64,000 nucleotides of DNA. It comes from Thermothelomyces thermophilus ATCC 42464 (Eukaryota; Ascomycota; Sordariomycetes; Sordariales; Chaetomiaceae). Shown here one piece after another: positions 19,276 to 32,804 of this stretch; position 1 is the first letter of the stretch; every line of letters starts with the position of its first letter. A model generated the notes under the pieces. The model was not told the DNA's origin, did not search any database, and was given only the letters and a program-made list of their open reading frames with translations. The DNA is taken from positions 2,232,001-2,296,000 of the forward strand of contig NC_016472.1 of the NCBI RefSeq assembly GCF_000226095.1. The letters are read 5' to 3'. Both the position numbers and the translations under genes were made by a program.

Positions 19276-21995
19276 TCAATGCCCAACCACTCCAGCAGCC
19301 CACTGCCCAAAGTCCGGGTCTCCAGGCCGCGGGAAGAATCCCCTCTCCTGCTGCGGCGGCTGTTGTTGGTTTCCAACCCCCGCTCCTCCCTGATGTTGCT
19401 GCTGTGGCTGTTGTTGTTGTTGTTGCTGTTGCTGTTGCTGCTGCTGCTGCCTTCTCGCCTCCTCCTCCTGACGCCTGATTGCCTGCTGCCGCTGCTGGCG
19501 GTACATAATGAGGAAGACCAACGCGGCAGCCAGGCCAAGGATCGCGACACTCTCCATGACACCGTCATCAATATCCAGGGGATCGCCGCCGGGCATCTCG
19601 TCTTCGTACTGCTCATCGTACAAGTCATCATAGTATCGAGCGTCATCGTCCTGCAGGAAGTTGTTGATCCAATCGCTGAGCGACCATTCCTTTCTCGGTG
19701 CTGTATAGGGCGGCCATTGTTAGAGTAAAGGCTCAGATAGAAAGCTCAGTTATGCGGAAGGCTTACTCGGTTCATCTTGGATCGAATTTATCCTGCCATG
19801 CGTGAGCGTATTCCAGGCGCTCTTCGCCCGCAGTTTTAGCAGACTGAGCGCGACAGGGAGGTAGGCCTCCTCGTTAGTCGCGAGTGCGGCGTCGTAGTAT
19901 CGCTTCGCAAGATGATAGTCCTGGTCCAAGCCGACGCCATGCTCATGCATCCATCCGAGGTTGTACAGCGCCTGCGCGCTCTGGTGATACTCGGATGCAC
20001 TGGTGTAGCACTGGACAGCTTTGTCCACGTCGGGTTCGGCCCCAATGCCGTACAGGTAGTAGTCGCCCATCTTGACCAGCGCATCGATATTGCCCTGCCG
20101 GGACGAGCGCGTCCATTGAATCAAGGCGAGGGTAGGGTCCTGAAGTAGCGGGGATGTTGGATGACGAGACAGCAGTCGGGCAAGGGGCAGCCGGGATTTG
20201 TCAGGATCGAGGATGTGAGCGACATTGTTTTGGGCCTTCTCATATCCCTGCTCAGCCGCTCCAAGATACTCGAGGAGCGCCAGCTCTATATCGCCGCTTT
20301 CATACGCCAGGTTCGCCTCCGCCCAGGAAGAGACGAGAGGCTCGGCCCTTTCGGCTACATTCTTGTAGTAGGCCACGGCTCCGTTGCACGATCTGTCGTG
20401 AGTCAATCCGATGTTGTTTGCCTCCGCAAGGTGGTAATAAGCCTCGATGTTGGCCCACCGTGCGGCGAGCTCGAAGTAATGGTTCGCTGTTGCCACGTCT
20501 TCATTGCTGCCGTGGTCGAGGTAAAGGTATCCAAGCTGCACTTGGGCGGCAGCATAATCTTGGTTGGCGGCTGTCTTGAGGTAGTCGATAGCCCGGGAGG
20601 GGTCTGCCTTGACCCCATAACCATTCAGATACAGCAGCCCTAGGCCGTACTGAGACTGAGCGTCCTTGAGGCTGTCTCCGCGCTCGAACCAGAACTTTGC
20701 GCGGTTGAAGTCTTGCTCAACGCCCTCTCCGCGCAAATACATGCGGCCGATGAACCCCGCCGCCTTCCCAGCCGTCCTGTCCAGGCCGGTTTTTGGATTG
20801 TCCACAGGCCGGTTCTTACGCCAGTACTTCTGTGCGACGTCCAAGAAATACTTCCGAGCCAATGCCACGTTCTTGTTGAGTCCCCTCTGTCCCTCGTAGT
20901 AGATCCGCCCGAGGTTGAAGGACGCCTTGAAGTCGCCCTTCTGAGACATGAGGTCTAGATACTCGATGATGTCTTCGATAGAGGCATAGGCATCGGAGTT
21001 GGGGTGCGCCTTGAGGGCATTCCCCCCGGCACTCGCAACGCTGGCTCCCTCCCCGTAGGCGCCGCCATTGTCATCGGCGATCCTGTGGGACTCCGCGATC
21101 CAGGCTCTGCCACCCGGAGGGCCTGAACGGTACCACGCGATAGCCTTGTCCGCCACCCGCTTGTAGTATTTGACAGCCAGCTCGCAGTTCTTGGGCGTCC
21201 CAATCCCAGCGTGGTGCCGATGCGCTACCGTCATCTCGGCCCTGGTATGTCCCTTGTTTGCGGCAAAAGTGTAGTATAGCAGGGCTCGTGCCTGATCGCG
21301 CTCAACGGCTCCTCCAATCCCAGTCGAGTACATCAGACCCATCATGTATAAAGCGGAGCTGTTTCCATTGAGCAATGCTAGCTTGTGATAGTAATCGAAG
21401 GCTGCCGGGAAGTCCTTCGGGTGTGAAAAGTTGCCGTAGAAGTTCATCTCGGCAAGGATGTAGAGCGCATCGCTATTATTTTTGCGGGCAGATTCCTCGA
21501 GGAGATTGGTTGCTTGCTGAAGTTTCCCGCTGAGTACATGTCTGGACGAGGATTCGGAGGTTGGGGCGCTGAGGCGGAAGGTCGGGACGGCCTTGAGGGC
21601 CAAGTGCAACAACGTGCCGAAGATGCCATGCTGCTTCCGAGCCCGGTGGTGGAGTGGCTGGTACAGCTTATGTAGTTCGGCGAGAGCTGCATCGACGAGG
21701 TCGGAGCCTGCTGGGTGTGTTAGCGATGTCCGAGAAGCTTCGGTCCACGAAGCAGCCGTACCAGGCTCCCGCGCCGTTTGTCCCCGGCTCTGTTCGGCTA
21801 TTTCAGCACGAAATGAGTCGCCATCGGTTTTCTCAGCTGCGTCGCCACCGAGGACATGCTGGTCGGCCTGTGCATCGGCAAAGGTGAATGCGATGGCCTG
21901 CAAAAGCACTGTGGAGGGGGGTGTTAGTGGAATGCGCCGACGCAGGGCACCTCAGTTGCAGTTGGCTTACGGGACAACCAGAGAAGCCCCTTCAT
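19276..21995 (-). CDS. hrd3: ERAD component Hrd3/SEL1L, Sel1-repeat membrane protein
   Basis: Three exons: 21995-21971 (25 nt), 21908-19767 and 19700-19276, giving 863 aa. The short first exon plus exon 2 encode a signal peptide (MKGLLWLSLLLQAIAFTFA). The lumenal region carries many Sel1/TPR-like repeats from about 140 to 700, for example AAGFIGRMYLRGEGVEQDF and AQYGLGLLYLNGYGV-type units. After an acidic stretch (DDDARYYDDLYDEQYEDE), one membrane span lies at about 771-790 (AILGLAAALVFLIMY), followed by a cytosolic tail with Q14. In yeast, Hrd3 recruits misfolded glycoproteins to the Hrd1 ubiquitin ligase in the ER membrane and also controls HMG-CoA reductase turnover. Architecture matches fully; the poly-Gln tail is a lineage feature. 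Confidence 0.93.
19411..19452 (-). repeat. CAG/CAA tract coding for Q14 in Hrd3
   Basis: Fourteen consecutive Gln codons mix CAG and CAA, followed by further Gln-rich sequence. It lies on the cytosolic side of the membrane span. Confidence 0.9.
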
Positions 21996-22667
21996 GGTTG
22001 CTGGTTTCGAGAAAAAAATTGGCAACCCGCAGCGTTCATTCCATGGCCAAGGCGATATCTTCGGGTGAAGCGCGTAGGAGAGTAAGCGATGTTGGGGGGC
22101 TCACGCGGCCTGCAGAAGGGTCCTCCGGAAATCTTACAAGCTGTCCAGAACAGAGCTCCCCACTGACGCGATGATGCATGTAACTAGTTCGTTCGAGGTT
22201 ACCTAAGCTGCTGCCAGGGACCATGCGGCGCAGGCTGAGAACTTGGCAGGACGGGCAGGGGGGTGAGGCCACGGTTGGGACCAACTGGCGGCCGGCTGGC
22301 GACCTACACGGTAAGTCCTTTCCTATGGACTTCTCTGACTGCCCAACTTCGTCCCTCAAGGCTCGTCCTCAATTTCTCCAAAAACGGAAAAAGGAAAAAA
22401 AAATTATAGTAGTGACAAGGGGCTCAGTATTCCCGTATTTGTTCCAGAAAACTCGAGAACTTGACTTGGAAGCACTCACGAGGTAGGTTTGCGGCCTGCT
22501 ATCCGGTTGAAACCAACTTTTAAAAAGTGCAACTGTACGGAGTAACATTTCTTGACTGCCCAAAATTTCAAGCTCACTTACACCCGCGCGAGAACAGGTG
22601 TAGATAAACATCGAGGGAAAAAGCCAAACAAAAAAAAGGGCCCCGAAAGCACCGAGAGAGCCCCGTC
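21996..22667. other. Divergent promoter region hrd3/WDR89-like
   Basis: 672 bp between divergent starts. It contains the recurrent word TACGGAGTA (22536-22544). No UPR element was clearly recognised. Confidence 0.4.
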
Positions 22668-24034
22668 ATGTATCAGCTTGTTAACGCAGAGGGTTACAAA
22701 TACCCCGGACAAGAGACCTATGTCTTAGACATCCTGCCAATCGCAGCTGGGTTCGCGACAACAGCATCGGACCAGACTCTTAGCCTCTTCGATCCCCTGA
22801 GACTGAGCCAAGGCCCGGTCAAGAAGATTAAGACGGACCATGGAAATCTCACTGCCGCAGAGGTCTACAGCGCCGCCGACTCCGTTGTTTGCACCACAGG
22901 ACAGAATGGGACGATTTCGGTGTGGGATCTCCGTCTGGACCCTTCCAGTGCCCGGGCGATGCAACTAGGGGGTAAGGCTCTGGCCGAATGTTAAATATCA
23001 GAAAAGAGGCTTTCCTAATGAATAAACCCAAGGGAATCTTCCTGGGCTGCTGTCGCTCGCATGCTCGAATGAGACCAACTCGGTGGCTGCCGGCACGGAA
23101 CTGGCAAACCACCAGGCATCCATCCTCATCTGGTCCGTCAGCTCCTTTTTGTTGGTTGGAGTCCTTTCCTCCACGTTGACACAACCAGGGACCTCCGCTC
23201 TGCCTCGGCCCCGAGAATGCAGTACAACGAAGGGCACTCTGACGACGTCACCGAGGTCAGTCTTCTTAACTCACGAACAACCAACCAACTCACCCAAACA
23301 ACCCCTCCAACCGACCAAACAATCTCCTTTGGGATCTTTCTTCACTTCCCTCTCTCCCAATCGACCGCTAACAACCGCCCAGCTAGCCTATAATCCCTCT
23401 AGCCCGACCCATCTCCTCTCCGGCTCTACGGACGGCCTCCTCAACGTGACCGACACGCTCGTCGCCGACGAAGACGACGCTGTGCGGGCGACCTTCAACC
23501 ACGGCTCGGTCCACCGCGCCGGCTTCCTGCCGGGCGCCACCGAGGTCTACGCGGCCTCGCACGACGAGAAGTTCGCGCTGTACGACACGGCCGACGAGAC
23601 ACCCCTCAAGGGCGCCGCGACCCTGGACCTGGGGGATATCCGCGCCCTGCTGGGGTGTCAGTACCTTGCGGACGTGGTGCCGAAGCAGGCGGGGATGGGC
23701 GCTGTGGTGGGCGTTGGAGCACAGGAGTGAGTGTTTCTTCTTTTCTTTGGATTTGTATCCTTTGGTTCTTCTCTAGCTATGTGTTTTTCGGTTTTCTTAT
23801 CTCATTCTACGCTGGGTGCTAATACGGTCCAATGATAATAGCCAAGAGATGTTCCAGCTTATACACCTTGCCAAAGGCCCGGGCGGGTGGGGGTTGGATA
23901 GAGATACCATTGTTGGATTGCCTGGAGCCCACGGTTCGGAGATAGTGAGAAGTTTCTGCTTCTTTGACGAACAACAGATCGTCTTCACTGCTGGCGAGGA
24001 CGGGTGTGTCAAAGCGTGGAGGCCCGGGAGTTAG
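22668..24034 (+). CDS. WD40 protein, WDR89-like
   Basis: Five exons: 22668-22971, 23033-23132, 23189-23255, 23383-23726 and 23842-24034, giving 335 aa. WD-type motifs include SDQTLSLFD, GQNGTISVWDLR, ASILIWDLRS, HLLSGSTDGLLNV, YAASHDEKFALYD and VFTAGEDGCVKAWRPGS, consistent with a single propeller of six or seven blades. The protein resembles the WDR89 family, whose function is poorly defined. The second intron has a weak donor, GTCCGT, but the join restores ILIWDLRS. It is convergent with the thiolase gene (316 bp between stops). Alternative: another small WD40 protein; the family call is moderate. Confidence 0.8.
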
Positions 24035-24349
24035 CCGTCCGGCCAGGGTTGGTGGTCCTACGGTAGTCAGGGAAGACAGACATGGAGAGGAGTCAAAATA
24101 CAGAAAGCCATCGAGCCTCAATTATGCATTGATTGTTTCTGGCGGTATTTGCCATGATCTGGCGTACCTCTTTGTCCTGCGCACAGTTATCCCTTACAAA
24201 TTGGGCTTGGCTAGCTCTTGGAGCACCGCCGATCTGTTGATGATGCTCATCAAGCATTAGAATCACCGTTTCCCTTTTGTTCGTTTACCAGACAACGCTA
24301 TTCCCATCCGAAGAGCCATGCTGTGTACACCACAAATGAGGCAAGCCAC
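24035..24349. other. Short convergent 3' spacer
   Basis: About 315 bp between the stop codons of two convergent genes. Nothing is recognised. Confidence 0.4.
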
Positions 24350-26133
<1,784 letters not shown>

Positions 26134-29100
26134 ATGGATGACGATTTATACGACGAGTTCGGCAACTTCATTGGCGAGGAGGCCGAAGCTTCTGAGGAAG
26201 AATCCGAACATGGGGTGGACGTGGGTAACTATGCCTACGACGAATACCCCGAAGCCGCCGCAGAGGCGCCCGCTGCGGAGCAGATGGACATTGATGGTAT
26301 GCGTTCGCTGGAATTCCATTTCTCCGAGGGACGCTTACTTACCGGGAACGTAGATGAAGGGCCATCAAACGCAGTCGTCCTCCATGAAGACAAGCAGTAC
26401 TACCCAACCGCGGCGCAAGTGTACGGAGAGGGAGTCGAGACATTGGTACAGGAGGAGGATGCGCAGCCTTTGACTCAGCCGATTGTTGCCCCGGTTGAGC
26501 ACAAGAAGTTCAGCATTGAGGAGGCAGACCTACCGCCGGTCTATTTCGACCGCAACTTCATGACCGATCTCATGAATTTCCCAGAACAGATCCGCAACAT
26601 CGCTTTGGCGGGGCACCTGCACCATGGCAAGACTGCGTTTATGGACATGCTGGTCCTGGAGACCCACGCCATCACAGATAGGTTGGATAAGCGGACAGGG
26701 AAAAAGCGTGACGAGCAGCTCCGATACACTGACGTACATGTCATCGAGCGGGACCGAGGGCTGTCGATCAAGGCCGCGCCCATGAGCCTTGTTCTCCAAA
26801 ACACAAAAGGGAAATCACACCTCTTCAACATCATCGACACACCGGGGCATGTGGATTTTGTCGACGAGGTTGCCGCTTCTCTCCGGCTCGTGGACGGAGT
26901 TTGCCTAGTGGTGGACGTTGTGGAAGGTGTCCAGGCCAACACGGAGCAGATCATTAAACACGCCGTACTCGAAGATATTCCCCTTACTCTGATTGTCAAC
27001 AAGATGGATCGCTTGATACTCGAGCTCAAAATCCCGCCTAACGACGCATACTACAAGCTGAAGCATGTCATCGAGGAAGTCAACAAGGTCATCGAGGACA
27101 CGATTCCCGGCCGAGGCGTGGAGAAGAGGGTGAGTCCCGAAAAGGGGAACGTTCTCTTCTCTTGTACATCGATGGGCTGGTGCTTCACCCTGGCGTCTTT
27201 CGCCAAGATGTACTCCGACAGCTTCGGCGGCATTAACATTGACGAATTCGCCCGGCGGCTGTGGGGCGACGTCTACTTCAACCCTCGGAAACGCAACTTT
27301 ACCAGAAAGCCGATTGAGAAGGAGGCCAAGAGGTCCTTTGTCAACTTCGTCATGGAGCCGATATACAAACTTTACTCGCACACGATCAGCGAGAGCCCGG
27401 AGGACCTGAAGAAGACGTTGGGGAAGCTTGGAATAGAGCTCAAACCGTCTCAGTACAAGTCAGACCCGAAGGTGCTCATGAAACTGGTGTGCGAGCAATT
27501 CTTTGGTACGTCTCATCGCGGAGAAGATTTCTCGTTGGCATGCTGACGAACGTACAGGACCATCAACAGGGTTCGTGGACATGGTGTGCCAACATATTCC
27601 CTCGCCAGTAGAGGCTGCCGAGAAGAAGCTGTCTCAGTATTACACCGGTCCGCTCGATACAAAGGTGGCAGAGTCGATGAAGAAGTGTGACCAAAACGGA
27701 CCGCTAGTCATCCATGTGACGAAGCTGTTCAACACTTCTGACGCCAAGAGTTTCTACTCGTTCGGCCGTGTGATGAGCGGCATTGTGCGGCCGGGCACCG
27801 AGGTTCGAGTGCTCGGTGAGGGTTACTCTATTGATGACGAGGAGGACATGGTGCTAGGGAAGGTCTCGGATGTTTTCATTGCCGAAACGCGATACAATAT
27901 CCCGACCGACGGTGTTCCGGCAGGTAACTGGGTACTCCTAGGAGGTGTTGACAACTCGATTGTCAAAACCGCCACGATCGTCGACAAAAAGTTCGAGGAT
28001 GAAGAGGACGCATACATCTTCAAGCCATTATCTCACTTCACCGAGTCTGTTCTCAAGGTCGCAGTCGAACCGATCAACCCATCAGAGCTTCCCAAGATGC
28101 TTGACGGCATCAGAAAGATCAACAAGAGCTACCCGCTGATCGCAACCAAAGTGGAGGAGTCAGGAGAGCACGTCATCCTCGGTACTGGGGAACTGTACAT
28201 GGACTGCGTACTGCACGATCTGCGGCGGCTATACGCCGATATGGAGGTCAGGGTGTCTGACCCTGTCGTCCGGTTTTGCGAAACGGTGCAAGACATGTCA
28301 GCCACGAAGTGTTATGCCATCACACCCAACAAGAAGAACACTATCACCATGGCAGCGGAACCCTTGGATGACGGGATAGCCAAGGACATCGAGTCGGGTG
28401 CGGTCCGGATACGGGACCCAGTGAGGAAGACAGCCAAGTTCTTTGAGGAGAAGTACGGCTGGGATATGCTCGCGGCGAGGAGCATCTGGGCATTCGGTCC
28501 CGACGAGATGGGGCCGAACATTCTACAAGATGATACACTACCAACAGAGGTGAGCTTATCCCTGCCTCTCTCGACACAGCGTATCTCCCTATCGCGACCA
28601 ATCCCCCTGGGGGTTGTTTGGCACAATTTATCATGCGAAATGCGCGTGCTAACTCATCTTGCCCCAGGTTGACAAGAAGCGGCTCAACACGGTTAAAGAG
28701 TCGATTCGCCAGGGGTTCAGCTGGGCCACCCGTGAAGGCCCGCTATGTGAAGAGCGTAAGTCGTCTCTCCCGAATACCCAGCTCCTGGGCAGCCGCTGTG
28801 CTGCAGAAGGTCTCCAGCTCCTGTGGAGCGGTCTGGCATGCAAGATTCCCAGAGGTTACATCACCGGCGCCTCGGGTTCTCCCTTCCTCAGCACAGTAGA
28901 CAAATGCGCCTGCAATACCCACACCCCATCTTCTCGGCCAACAGCTCCCCTTTCCGGCGGCTACAGACCCAGCCCTATAAGCGTCATGTCATATAGCTCA
29001 ATCCGCTAACCTCACGATTCTAGCCATACGCAACACCAAGTTCCGACTTATCGATATCGAACTGGCACAGGAAGCCATCTTCCGCGGTGGCGGACAGATC

Positions 29101-29589
29101 ATCCCCACGGCTCGCCGGGCGTGCTATTCGTCTTTCCTGATGGCCTCGCCGCGTCTCATGGAACCCGTGTACTCGGTCTCGATGACGGGCCCGCAGGATT
29201 CGGTCAGCACCGTCTACAACATTCTTGCCCGCCGCCGGGGTCACGTCTTGTCCGACGGCCCCATCGCGGGCACTCCCCTCTACCGGGTCGACGGCCTGCT
29301 GCCCGTGATTGACAGCTTCGGGTTCGAGACCGACCTGAGGATCAATACTCCCGGACGTGCCATGGTCAGTCTCGTGTTCGACCGCTGGAGCATCGTGCCA
29401 GGCGACCCGCTCGATCGCGAGCAGGTCACGCGGCCGCTACAAATGGCGGCCCCTCTGGCAACGGCGAGGGATTTTGTGCTCAAGACTCGGAGGCGGAAGG
29501 GGTTGAGCGAGGATGTGACGGTGGCCAAGTTTCTGGAGCCCGAGTTCTACCAGAAACTGCTCGAGGAGGGGACGCTGGATGGCGTCTGA
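26134..29589 (+). CDS. snu114: U5 snRNP GTPase Snu114
   Basis: Four exons: 26134-27505, 27558-28549, 28668-28755 and 29024-29589, giving 1005 aa. It opens with [14 protein letters not shown] and an acidic N-terminal domain of about 120 aa, typical of Snu114/EFTUD2. GTPase motifs are G1 GHLHHGKT (160-167), G3 DTPGH and G4 NKMD, followed by EF-2-like domains II-V (for example [20 protein letters not shown] and [15 protein letters not shown]). Snu114 binds Prp8 and Brr2 in the U5 snRNP and governs spliceosome activation and disassembly. The start ATG agrees with the conserved N-terminus. The third intron (28756-29023, 268 nt) is unusually long for this window and could hide an extra element; I see none. 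Confidence 0.97.
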
Positions 29590-31255
29590 TGTTGTCGTCC
29601 TCTCTCTCGTCCAGCTGCTCTGGCTGGAAGTGGTTCTCATCTCTATCTGATATGGTGTTGGGGCGTCAAGGGGAGAAATGGAAAGATGTGCTACTACTTA
29701 ACGAGACGGGTTGGCCTTGATATGTGGTGGTAAAATTCGGCCGTTGCTTGTGTCTATCTATGCAGATACAAAGAAAAGGTATCATGACTTTTACTCCGTA
29801 CCCGTCAATGACCGTCCCTGGTGCCCCCGAGGTGCGGTTTACCTGGAGCAGTACGGCAGAGAAGCAAAGAGCAGTTATCCGTGACATCTGCGGCTTTTGC
29901 GGATTGTTCATCATCTAGAGAAGTTTTATGCTGTTCACCTTTGCTTGACCAACTTTGTTGACCCTTTCTTTTTTTTTTTTTTTTCCCTTTCCTTCTTCGG
30001 TTTGCCTACGTCAGCACAACGTGGTGGCGTTGCTCGTCGGATGTGGGCAATGTCTGTCTTTAGGGGAGATTGGCAGGTCAAGCCGTGGACACCATGTCGT
30101 CAGGCTTATATATGTACGGCATTTTCTCCAAGCTGTGTGCTGTTGTTGGCCAGCGTCATTGGCGGCGGTTTGGGTATGTGGGACAAGTGGGCGGTAGTCA
30201 TCTTGTGCTGGATGGGGTTAAGTCTGCGGCATTGCAGCCGAGGGTCATACGCTGTTTCCTGATGATGCATGGGCGTGGCCGTCGGTGGTCAAAGGCGAGC
30301 CAAGTCCTTCACGGAATCTAGGAGAAGGTCGAAGCAGCGACCATCACAAGGGGAGGAGGTGAGCAAAGAGAAACTTTGCCATGCAAGAGAGGAATGTTGC
30401 AGTTCAGCATCCATCTTAGCTGTCCATGCAAGACACGTCTCATTCAGGGCCTTGCACAGAAACCCGTACACAAGTCATTAGTTGCTAAAACAGCGGCTGT
30501 AAGTGGCTTCCAGTCCATAAGGGGTAACTCATCTTTGCTTCGCTGAAAGACACAGAGATGTCTAGACCGAAACAAGCCGAGGAGTGCGTTTTCGATTGTA
30601 GCTGTTATGTAGTGTATGTACCCTGTACCGTTGCTCCTTCCCCCGCAACTGCCCATTGGCCTTTGGTTCAGCTCCTTCCCCTCGCATGTTGTCGGCAACT
30701 TCCGTTTCTGCAGTCTCTGCTTCTTTGAGTATTGCGCATCCACCGCCTTGCCATCGGCATTTCTCGTTTTTGTGCTCGGTGAGCGAGAGCTCGATGCGGC
30801 GCTTTATCGGCCGTCATTGAATGTTGCGCAGTGCAGTAGACGCATATCCCAGCCAATGGTCGTTCATGATTGCCAAGGCATAGACCAAAACAGAAACAGC
30901 GGGTTCTGAGTACTGACGAGTCCTCCTAACAATACGAGTAGCGCACCTTGGATCTCGGCACTCACCGCCTCAGGTCTGGCAAATTAGGAGCACAGGTAGG
31001 TGAAAAGGCATTGCGCGCATAAATGTCTCTCAATCCAATCTGGAGGGTTCTACCAAGAGCTGGTGGCAGTCTTACTACTCGTATGTAAACATGGGATGTG
31101 CAGCGTGTACTGTATGCATGTATGTACCTACGTACGTATTCCGTAGTTTGGGTTGAGCATCAATGAGCTGCGATTCAGTCGGCCAAGTTGTATTTCTCGA
31201 GTGTTTGCACCCCATGTTGTTACGAATAGAAACATTATACATTTTACGCGGGACT

Positions 31256-31325
31256 ACCCGGTGGTTAGTTTGTCGGGAGACAGGTGGTAGTCCTGAACTA
31301 ATTAGTCAGCAACTAACCACCGGGT
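31256..31325. repeat. 70-bp inverted repeat with perfect 15-bp arms
   Basis: ACCCGGTGGTTAGTT (31256-31270) and its exact complement (31311-31325) flank a 40-nt loop. A second, overlapping pairing is possible: GGACTACC (31251-31258) with GGTAGTCC (31286-31293). It could be a miniature transposon remnant or a structured element; no target duplication was recognised. Confidence 0.85.
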
Positions 31326-32004
31326 ATTTGCTTGTTTCCTAGCCCAGAGATAATGATTATCGAGATATGTTTAGGGGGGGTTGTGTGGTCGACCTCGAAA
31401 GTGGGACCCATGTAACATACCGCACAAAATGGGTGTCTTGAACGGTCGATAATCAGAGCCACTATGTACTACCGCAGAACAGGAGGCATGCGATCCTGCG
31501 GAGACTTTGTTAAATTGTTATGCATATTCCGCGTGCTAAGCATTTACGTATGTATGTACTTAAGTAGGGTACAGAGAGCATGATTCAGCGTGCCGGCAAT
31601 TGTTAAAGTCAATATTGCAGGAAGACTTTGCCAGGCTGGCCTGGGTCAGGGGCTGCAAGCTGCTTGCGAAGGGTAGGTACACTTCGGTACCAATGATTCC
31701 TACCCTGCGATGCTCCTACGCGATCCCCATCCTTCTCTGGATGGCGGAGGGACGAGGGTATTGAACCCAGTAGTACGGAGTAGTAACTGCTGCGTCCCGG
31801 GCGTATGGATGCGGGCTTCGCCAATTCAGACCGAAATGTTCCCATCAATCACAGCAGATCCCCTGTTGGCCGAGCTCATCCCATATGCCTCTCTGCCTTT
31901 GTCGCCGATTGTGTATTCAATAATGGTGAAGAGACAGGAATGGCTTTGACTCTTGTTGCTGGTCGCGATAGCCTGAGGAAGCGCGAGGTAGGACGTACAT
32001 ACAT

Positions 32005-32028
32005 ACCTACATGTACATACATGTAGGT
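32005..32028. repeat. Inverted repeat, 11-bp arms, 2-nt spacer
   Basis: ACCTACATGTA-CA-TACATGTAGGT. It sits in ACAT/GTAC-rich sequence about 110 bp beyond the CIA2 stop codon. Confidence 0.9.
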
Positions 32029-32139
32029 ACATACACACCCTCAGCCGCCGCCTGAGCCTTGCCGATGTTGCTAGACTGGAAAGTTCTGTCCAGTGCATTG
32101 CTTGTTTTGCCGTGAGATACGGAACCTAAGTGACACCGC

Positions 32140-32804
32140 TCATGCACACGTCTCGAGCATCTTGTCTACCATACGCTGGAGCGTGTCGTTCTCCAGAGCA
32201 GCTGCAACCCTCTCCTTGTCGCCCAGTTGCTTGGTAACTTGATCGTCTTGAGCATGGGTTCCGCTCTTCATTCTCACATCCACTCGGTAGTTGGGCGGCA
32301 GTGTCTGCTCTAGCCTGCACCGCACCGCCAGGCCGATGACTGTTGCCAGGGAGCAGTGATTGATGGTCGGGGTGAGCTCGACCAAGACCGTGACGAGAGA
32401 GTCGGGATCTGGCAACTCGGCAGGTGAGGGATTTAAGTGGATGTCCGGGAGCCTCACGACAGACAGCTGGCCCAGAGTATGAGGGTGCTCAGGATCTGAG
32501 ATGGTGGAGATGAGATCTGTAACGCCCTCATTAGCCGTCCTTTTTCACGTGCTATATATACCCTAGAATAAGGTCGTGGGGCGGCCATCGTACCGTAGAT
32601 GTCCTGCTCGTCCATGGGTTCTTCCCCATACTCTTCATCATCCGATGCCGGATAGGAGCCATACGGCCAGGCGTGCTTAGGGTAGACGATGCTGTCACAT
32701 TTGGAATCGGGACCATTTCTGGTCGACAACCCCTTGCGTCGTCTGCTGGGCAGCTGCGACACACTCAATATCGTAGGGTTGGCATTATCAAGATCTCGCT
32801 CCAT
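32140..32804 (-). CDS. cia2: CIA2/MIP18-family cytosolic Fe-S assembly factor
   Basis: Two exons, 32804-32594 and 32516-32140, giving 195 aa. Residues 1-70 are an acidic, variable region ending DEQDIYG. The MIP18 (DUF59) domain follows: LISTISDPEHPHTLGQLSVV, then VLVELTPTINHCSLATVIGL, with the hyper-reactive Cys at about 125, then LPPNYRVDVRMKSGTH. Cia2 acts with Cia1 and Met18/MMS19 to hand [4Fe-4S] clusters to nuclear and cytosolic enzymes. The splice join (GAT, Asp 71) restores the conserved YDLISTISDPE-type start. The family assignment is clear. Confidence 0.93.

Larger units (their letters stand above)
29590..32139. other. Gene-poor intergenic block
   Basis: 2.55 kb between snu114 and the CIA2 stop. 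It contains a T16 run (29969-29984), TACTCCGTA words at 29792 and 31774, a 15-bp-arm hairpin at 31256-31325 and an 11-bp-arm hairpin at 32005-32028. No open frame shows a domain, and no RNA gene is evident. The 31.0-32.1 kb part is rich in GTAC/ACAT words. Confidence 0.5.
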
